DNA of 64,000 bases. It comes from Psococerastis gibbosa (taxonomy: Eukaryota > Arthropoda > Insecta > Psocodea > Psocidae). Below, piece by piece: positions 58,345-64,000 of the stretch (position 1 is its first letter; every line of letters begins with the position of its first letter). A program made the position numbers and the translations under genes. The DNA is taken from assembly GCA_963971405.1 (NCBI GenBank), contig OZ020484.1:4712001-4776000 (forward strand), written 5' to 3'. The notes below the pieces were generated by a model that saw nothing but the letters and a program-made list of their open reading frames with translations, did not search any database and was not told the DNA's origin.

Positions 58345-59212
58345 GCCATTAAAAAGAACTGGTCCGATTTTACTCGAATATGCTTTCCAATTGATCAATT
58401 AGTAGTTGAAAATCATTAAAACTCCATTCTATCTAGTGTACCATTTTTCAAGGGGGGGGGGGTCCAGACCCCAAGGACCCCCTCTGGCAATCGTCTATGC
58501 TATGATATCACTTATCCCAAAGCAATGAATTAATTCATGGCATTGCATATTCTAGACCTGTCAGACCAACACATTACCACACAGTAGACTAATAATGGCA
58601 GGGTGCGCAATGCATTTGAGCGTGAATTTTCTTTCATTTTTTTAAAAAAACATTTTTTTGCCCAAAACCAAATACTTTTCTGGGAAAGCAACCTGTCCGG
58701 TTTCGTTACTCCTTTCAACACCTACAACATGCCTGAAGGTAGAAATCATCGATAGAAAGGTTTCGCAGGAAAATTATTTTTTAGTCATTAGTTTTTTTTT
58801 TTTTTTACCCTCAGAAGCAAACTATCAAGGAGCAAGCGACCCCCCGCATTTTGTCAACATTAATAGCGACTACAATATATGTGAATTTAAAAGAAATCGT
58901 TGGAGCCGTTTTTGGGAAATAATTTTTTTAGACGGTTTTTTGGAGTTATTTGAGAATGAAACCCCCCCAAATTGAGTTAGCCAAAGCGAGGTGTGATTTT
59001 TGTGAACCTACATGCCGAATCCCATAAAACTCCACTGTGTAGTTTGCCCACAAATCGACGAACAGGCAGACCGACAGAAAGGCAGTCATTTCGTAAATAC
59101 CACTTTTTTGGGTTCTTGGGACCTCAAAACGTGCAAATCCGTTGAAATCTCGGAATCGGAAATGTTGACCATCACAAAGTTTTCCTTATACTACGCATAA
59201 ATTGGAAAGCAA
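58345..59212 (-). mobile_element. Long repeat family 'A', copy 5
   Basis: Reverse orientation. AAGAACTGGTCCGATTTTACT at the left and GCATAAATTGGAAAGC at the right. Central G run 58450-58460. The internal order matches copy 4 except for the poly-C neighbourhood, which follows the copy 3 variant. Confidence 0.82.
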
Positions 59213-59774
59213 AAAATGTTGCGAAAGGAAATTGTTAGAAATACGACCAAAGTATAATGTATAAGCTATAGCTTAGGTAGGTGTACCTATCATATAATAT
59301 CAAAAAATGTAGGGGAGCGATCGTACTGTTGTATGGGGGCCTACCATGACGATTATTTTCAATCTTAACCTGCGTTTAAAAATGTAAAAGGAGATAATTT
59401 GTCTCGGGGGGGGGGGGGGGGGGGCATGGCCCCCCTCTGGACCCGCCACCGAAGTTAATACTGAACGACAGCATAGTAGGCCCGCTGGTGAAGTTGATAG
59501 GCACACATAGGCCTACATGTGAATATGTGATAGTAGTCAATTTAGCATGTTGGCAGTCATCAAACTGTCAATGTCACTCATAGGACACGCAACGTCTTTA
59601 CGGAGTATGCGCGGCAAAATATGCGTCACCACAAATAACTATACCCATCCAATATTATTCATCAAGAGGTGCACCTTGTTTACGCAGGGCCTTGGGCACA
59701 TAATATATTTTATACTCGTACGAATACTATAATCTAGGCCTGTACGGCGATCGATCTCACTGACAGCAGCCTTA
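59213..59774. other. Non-genic stretch with poly-G
   Basis: A run of 19 G at 59406-59424 followed by CATGGCCCCCCTCTGG. No exon recognised. Confidence 0.5.
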
Positions 59775-60148
59775 GGTGCCCATTCCATCGACCGGCTAGG
59801 GCTATTTACAAAAACAGTGACGTGGTAGCAGACATTCAAGACTTAGGCGGGGTTTCTACCGACCTCGCATTGCAGAATTGACGGAAATGTTTATTTTCCT
59901 ATATGCCATAGTTAAAATTGATCAATGATCATACAGTAAAATCACAAACAGACTAAAATTAAAAAATGGCGTCATGGGATATGTTAAGTACAAACATTTT
60001 AATAGATTTCTATAAAAAGAAAAATTCTAATTTCCGTCAATGTCATTTGCATTCTGCAATGCGAGGTCGGTGGAAACGCCACCTAAGTCTTGAATGTCTG
60101 CTACCACGTCACCGTTTTTGTAAATAGCCGGTCGGTGGAATGGGCGCC
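59775..60148. mobile_element. Nested Harbinger-like MITE family 'B', copy 3
   Basis: Perfect TTA duplication at 59772-59774 and 60149-60151. Ends GGTGCCCATTCCATCGACCGG and CCGGTCGGTGGAATGGGCGCC; inner pair GGCGGGGTTTCTACCGACC / GGTCGGTGGAAACGCCACC. Confidence 0.92.
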
Positions 60149-60589
60149 TTAGCATGATGTACAGTAAAGAAAAGCCGTCGCGCGACAGCAAAGGTCAATG
60201 CCTCTCTCTTGAGCACTGCTTTATTTGGGATATAGTGGTCAGCAACATGACCGGTAGACGCGTTTTTCCTAACGATGAAAGGCTGTGCTCAATAGAGGTC
60301 GGAGGCCGCTGAAATTTATTTTCTTTTATGACAAGTCGTGACCCTTTCGTTTCAAAGCCCAGTTCTCATTTGAAGAGTGCCGGCCCATGCATGATCTGTA
60401 GTATCTTGTTTAACTTACCTGTGGATGCCCCCACTCTTCGCTTTTTGTAAAATTACTCCACGGAAAATATACAATATATTATGGATACTGTGCAGTTATA
60501 TATCGTTCAAGAATTATTTGAAATAAGAAGTGCTGTTCTCTATTCAGACTTTTTACTGTTTACTGAACTTTTAAGCTACCCTAAAAATA
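60149..60589. other. Non-genic stretch
   Basis: Nothing recognised between the MITE and the LINE fragment. Confidence 0.45.
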
Positions 60590-60790
60590 ATTGAGGGTAT
60601 GGTTGAAGGCGCCAACTCAAGAGGACGATAGAGGAAGGAGTACCTAGAAGATATGCCATGAAGGACCTAGGGTGCGACACCTATAAAGGACTGAAAAGGA
60701 CCGCACAAAAAGAGTGGAAGAGAAAAATACGAAATTCGCCGCAAACCACTCCTTACATTGCAACTCAAGAAGAAGATTTACTTTATTTCT
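60590..60790 (+). mobile_element. Non-LTR C-terminal fragment
   Basis: MKDLGCDTYKGLKRTAQKEW, KRKIRNSPQT and IATQEEDLL match 61945-62070 and 62299-62360, which carry the same family. Confidence 0.75.
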
Positions 60791-61307
60791 TTTTTGGTTT
60801 TAATCTCTTGTTCCATCTTTTACTGTTTCATTCATTGATTGTTGATAGCTGAACGTGTTCACTAGATGTACTGTGTACATAACTTATAGGCTAAAATAAT
60901 CTTTAATTTTTAATTTTCTATACATTTTACAAAACTGTTTTATATTCTTTTTAAATAATCGTGTTTTTGTGCCTGTAAGTTAGTATAATAGTTATTTTCA
61001 ACAATGACAAAATTGTTTGAAAGTTAACTTTACCCCTACGATGCAAGTTTCTATATTGAGTACATAGTGCAGGGGTTGGCATTTTGAATGTTCTTCCTTT
61101 TACTTGGCCTTATCCTCATGGGGGGTCGGCGGCACGACAGCAGCGTTTCCACACAGTCCTGTCCTGTGCGTCCTCTGTGGAGACCTCCAAACTTCTCATA
61201 TCTCTGGCGATCTTTCTTCCCAGTGTAACTTTCGGACTCCCTGGTGGTCTTCTTCCTTGTACCTCCCGGTTCATTACTCTTTTAACTAGGTGGTTTTCGT
61301 CTCTACA
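60791..61307. other. Non-genic stretch
   Basis: AT-rich left part. From 61120 there is a unique block (GGCACGACAGCAGCGTTTCC) that continues beyond the MITE at 61308-61493, so it was a single sequence before that insertion. Confidence 0.5.
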
Positions 61308-61493
61308 CAAGACCGTAACCAGGATTTTTGTCGGGGGGTGGGGTTAGAAATTTCATTGGGTATTACTATACATATTGGTTTTTATTTTTCCTCTCAAAAT
61401 CCGATTCTATCTAATATCAAGCCATTTCATTTCGGGGGGGGGGGGGGGGTTGAACCCCCCATGAACCCCCCCCCCCCCTTGGCTACGGCCTTG
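61308..61493. mobile_element. hAT-like MITE with perfect 8-bp TSD
   Basis: Ends CAAGACCGTAACCAGG and TTGGCTACGGCCTTG; TCTCTACA duplicated exactly at 61300-61307 and 61494-61501. Inner G and C runs of 10-16 oppose each other. 186 bp. Confidence 0.93.
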
Positions 61494-61710
61494 TCTCTAC
61501 ATAGTAGGTACATGCCCTCATCAGTTCAGTCCCTTTTCTCTCAGTTTCTCCTGTATGTCACAGGTTCTCATCTCATGCCTTTTATTTTGGTTTCTTTTGG
61601 TTTATAGACCTACGTGCATTTTATAATACCGGTATGAGTTATTTTTGTGGTTTCTTTTATATTTTCTTCTTTTTGTAGCCCCTTGAATTGACTACTCCAT
61701 AGTATAAACG

Positions 61711-61856
61711 AAATAAGGACTTTTTGTTTTATTACTAAGCCAACCTAGCGGAGTTAGGGCTATAAAGCCCTCTCTTACACTCAACTAGGAAGGCCCGGGA
61801 CCACCTGCTTTCCATGCCCTCCGAAGCATGGTGAGAAAATGAAGGAAGTGTAGGAA
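61711..61856 (-). mobile_element. SINE, 5'-truncated
   Basis: Reverse complement of the SINE body from just after the B box to the TCCTTATTT tail. The tRNA-like head is missing, typical of incomplete reverse transcription. Confidence 0.85.
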
Positions 61857-61861
61857 AATAA

Positions 61862-62360
61862 AGTTATTGTGACAACCATTTCAACAAGAAGAGGCAAATG
61901 GTTGGGGCATATTCTGAGACACAAAGGGCTCCTCACGAACATCATTGAGGGTATGGTTAAAGGCACCTACTCAAGAGGACGACAGAGGAAGGAGTACCTA
62001 TATAGAGGCTGTCACAAAGGACTTAGGGTGCGACACCTACAAAGGACTAAAAAGGACCGCACAAGACAGTAGGACATGTAGCGTAGTGGTACGGACTCTG
62101 ACTTTTACCCGAAAGGTTGTTGGCTCGAGTCCCACACTGGCTGCATTTTCTGGCCATGCTTCGGAGGGCATGTAAAGCAGGCGAACCCGGGCTTTTCTTG
62201 TTGAGTGTAAGAGAGGGCTTTTAGCCCTAACTCCGCTAGGTTGGCTTAGTAATAGAAACAATAAAAAGTCCTTATTTATTTATTTATTTATTTATTTAAG
62301 ACACACAAGAGTGGAGAAGAAGACTAAAACATTCGCTGCAAACCAATCAATAGATTGCAA
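61862..62360 (+). mobile_element. Non-LTR C-terminus split by a SINE
   Basis: VTTISTRRGKWLGHILRHKG, LLTNIIEGMVKGTYSRGRQR, then GCDTYKGLKRTAQ in a second frame. After the SINE at 62071-62298 come RVEKKTKTFAANQS and CNSSRRDL. Frameshifts and the insertion make it inactive. Confidence 0.82.
62071..62298 (+). mobile_element. tRNA-derived SINE, full-length copy
   Basis: A box TAGCGTAGTGGTACGG, B box GGCTCGAGTCC, conserved body, (TTTA)n tail. AAGACA occurs on both sides and is a plausible short duplication. Confidence 0.92.
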
Positions 62361-62573
62361 CTCAAGCAGAAGAGATTTGACTGCATCCCCCTCAGCGCTC
62401 TCATTATAGGATGAATGGGATTTAACGTAATAATGCAAAATTAACTAATGTGAGTTGTAATGCATAATTTGCCCGATCTAATATATAGTAGGCTCCGGTC
62501 AGCAGTCAGCGGTAGGTAAGCGATTTGGTTGCTAGAATTCAACGTCGTCTAGGGCAAGAAGTCGATAGCCGTC

Positions 62574-62780
62574 AGGATATGTAGAGTAGTGGTACAGACT
62601 TCCACTTTCATTCGAAAAGTTGTTGGTTCGAGTCCCACACGTGCTATATTTTCTGGCCATGCTTCGGAGGGTATGTAAAGCAGACAGTCCCGGGTATTCC
62701 TAGTTGAGTGTAAGAGAGGGTTTTATAGCCCTGACTGCGCTATGTTGGCTTAGTAATAGAAAAAAAAAGTTAATAATTAT
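62574..62780 (+). mobile_element. tRNA-derived SINE, full-length copy
   Basis: A box TAGAGTAGTGGTACAG, B box GGTTCGAGTCC, body with GGCTTAGTAATAGAA and a short A-rich/TTTATTTT end. More diverged than 62071. Confidence 0.88.
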
Positions 62781-63107
62781 TTATTTTATTCTTAGCCATG
62801 GGCGAACTGGTCTTCTCCCCCCCCCCTTCGAAAATATTGTATATACACGCCACTGATGGCAAAAAGTTTGTTTAGCATCGTTTAATTCTTAATTGCGGCA
62901 TGCGTGTGATACGGTGTGAAAAAATAATGAATTTAAACAAGAATGTCTAAGCTCACCGCATCAATATGCATAGTTATTATACTAATGAGACCTTCCCAGT
63001 CATCTTTACATTTATGTTTCTTGTTAAACCATTTTCATTCCCACCAATGACCTTCTAAGGCTCTTGATTCAGGTAGTTGTTAGCTATGGTAAATATAATT
63101 TTTACCT
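62781..63107. other. Non-genic stretch
   Basis: A C run at about 62818-62828 near a lone hAT-like end (ACGCCACTG, 62848-62856). No gene. Confidence 0.45.
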
Positions 63108-63925
63108 ACTTTCCCATTTATATGTACCGTATAAGGAAAGCTTTGTGATGGTCGAAATTTTCGATTTCAAGATTTCGGTGGATTTACACGTTTAGAGGGC
63201 CCTTCTTCTTCTCGTGCCCCTTCAACGTTGAAGATTGGCGATCATTTGAGCGAATCGCTCATGATGATTGTACAAGGGATGCCCCGAAGGACCTTTAATG
63301 CAGTGGTTTCCCGTTGCCTTCTGCATCCTTATGCCGTTGACTCCTCTGTTGAATTCTTCCGCCTTTAGGGAGCTTTTTCTCTCCCATGGACAAAAGGGTG
63401 CCCATGCCCTAGCTCCAAGGAGCTAGGTGGGGGATCTTTAACCGGACCCCACTCGGTACTGCTTGGTCGGGGACTGCTTATTCATCTTATTCGCAGCTAA
63501 CCATCATATCTGATGGCCGTTCACTGTCCGCCACCTGTGACCCCACTAGTAGCCTGCAGTTCAGCCCTAGTAAATTTGAGGTCCCAGCAAGAACCAAAAA
63601 ATGTTTTTTACGTTTTGTGGGCAAAGTACTCGGTGGAATTTGATGAAGTTTGGCGTGTAGGCTCACAAAAATCATATGTAGCCTATATTGGGATTATTTT
63701 ATTTTGCGCTAAGTCAATTTTGGTGGTTTAACCCTCGAAAATCTAAATAAAACTACTAAAAAAATTATTTCGCAAAAACGGCTCGAAAGATTTTCTTTAA
63801 ACATTTATATAAGTCATTATTAATGTAAACAAAACCCAATAGATTGCTTGTCCCTTAATAGTTTGCTTCTGGGGGCAAAAAATATTTAAAAAAACTAAAT
63901 TTTCAAAACTTATTTATTTATATTT
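63108..63925 (+). mobile_element. Long repeat family 'A', copy 6, interrupted
   Basis: CCCATTTATATGTACCGTATAAG through CACGTTTAGAGGGCCC (in pieces), then an insertion at 63199-63575, then TTTGAGGTCCCAGCAAG onward to CTTCTGGGGGCAAAAA. Right end not reached or lost. Confidence 0.78.
63199..63575 (-). mobile_element. RTE-type 3' end 'H', copy 2
   Basis: Minus strand contains AGGCGGAAGAATTCAACAG, GAAGGCAACGGGAAACCACT, CGCCAATCTTCAACG and a GAAGAAGAAGG tail, matching 51262-51500. It splits repeat 'A' copy 6, so it is the younger insertion. Confidence 0.78.
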
Positions 63926-64000
63926 TATTGGACAACTCGATATCGTCATCGATATTTCTCAGGAGACTTGACTTTGTGAGTTTGTACATACTCCGCGTCA

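Noticed and set aside
59213..61307. A missed host gene on the right side
   Set aside because: No splice-bounded frame with a known domain was found; all longer frames overlap repeats or LINE scraps.
1..64000. CRISPR array, prophage, operon or other bacterial system
   Set aside because: No regularly spaced direct repeats; genes are spliced and widely spaced. The (CTGT)n and (GAAT)n tracts are plain microsatellites.

Overview
This window is animal nuclear DNA, most likely from an insect or another arthropod with a large, repeat-rich genome. The evidence is five spliced genes with GT-AG introns, an arthropod-type TRPA channel resembling pyrexia, a tRNA-derived SINE, and many insect-type LINE and MITE remnants. 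It is AT-rich overall and carries many unusually long G or C homopolymers. The sequence does not allow me to name the species.

Gene layout. (1) A TRPA-subfamily ion channel, plus strand, 7119-11233, two coding exons, 934 residues. (2) Mitochondrial arginyl-tRNA synthetase RARS2, minus strand, 18576 down to 12023, six exons, 566 residues. (3) FKBP2, an ER-lumen peptidyl-prolyl isomerase, plus strand, 18813-21721, two exons, 142 residues; it is head to head with RARS2 across about 236 bp. (4) NRDE2, a nuclear RNA-surveillance factor, minus strand, 39931 down to 22960, eleven exons, 814 residues. (5) A THAP-type zinc-finger protein, minus strand, 46681 down to 44070, three exons, 204 residues. 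I joined the exons by matching splice sites, codon phase and remembered family sequence. Every junction closes in frame, so all five models are complete from start to stop. The genes do not form a pathway; they are unrelated housekeeping or sensory loci that happen to be neighbours.

Repeats. Most of the rest is transposon debris. There are about a dozen broken non-LTR retrotransposon pieces, including RTE-like and jockey-like C-termini and one sizeable reverse-transcriptase block at 35.4-37.3 kb. A tRNA-headed SINE occurs in several copies. Many non-autonomous DNA elements can be delimited by target-site duplications. hAT-like ones with 8-bp duplications lie at 616-855, 19319-19786, 40139-40660, 41518-42022, 44526-44697, 47598-49616, 50045-50340, 56823-57338 and 61308-61493. 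PIF/Harbinger-like ones with TTA/TAA ends lie at 42296, 42433, 48040, 55596 and 59775. Two elements are flanked by TTAA, at 1882 and 14558. A six-copy family of long repeats with GCTTTCCAATTTAT-type ends carries most of the longest poly-C/poly-G runs. From 47 kb to the right edge I found no host gene.

I found no CRISPR array, viral genome or wholly new system. The observations most worth following are a duplicated, still in-frame last exon of NRDE2, the G/C homopolymer-bearing repeats, the nested Harbinger MITE that appears to spread as a unit, and the hairpin MITEs.
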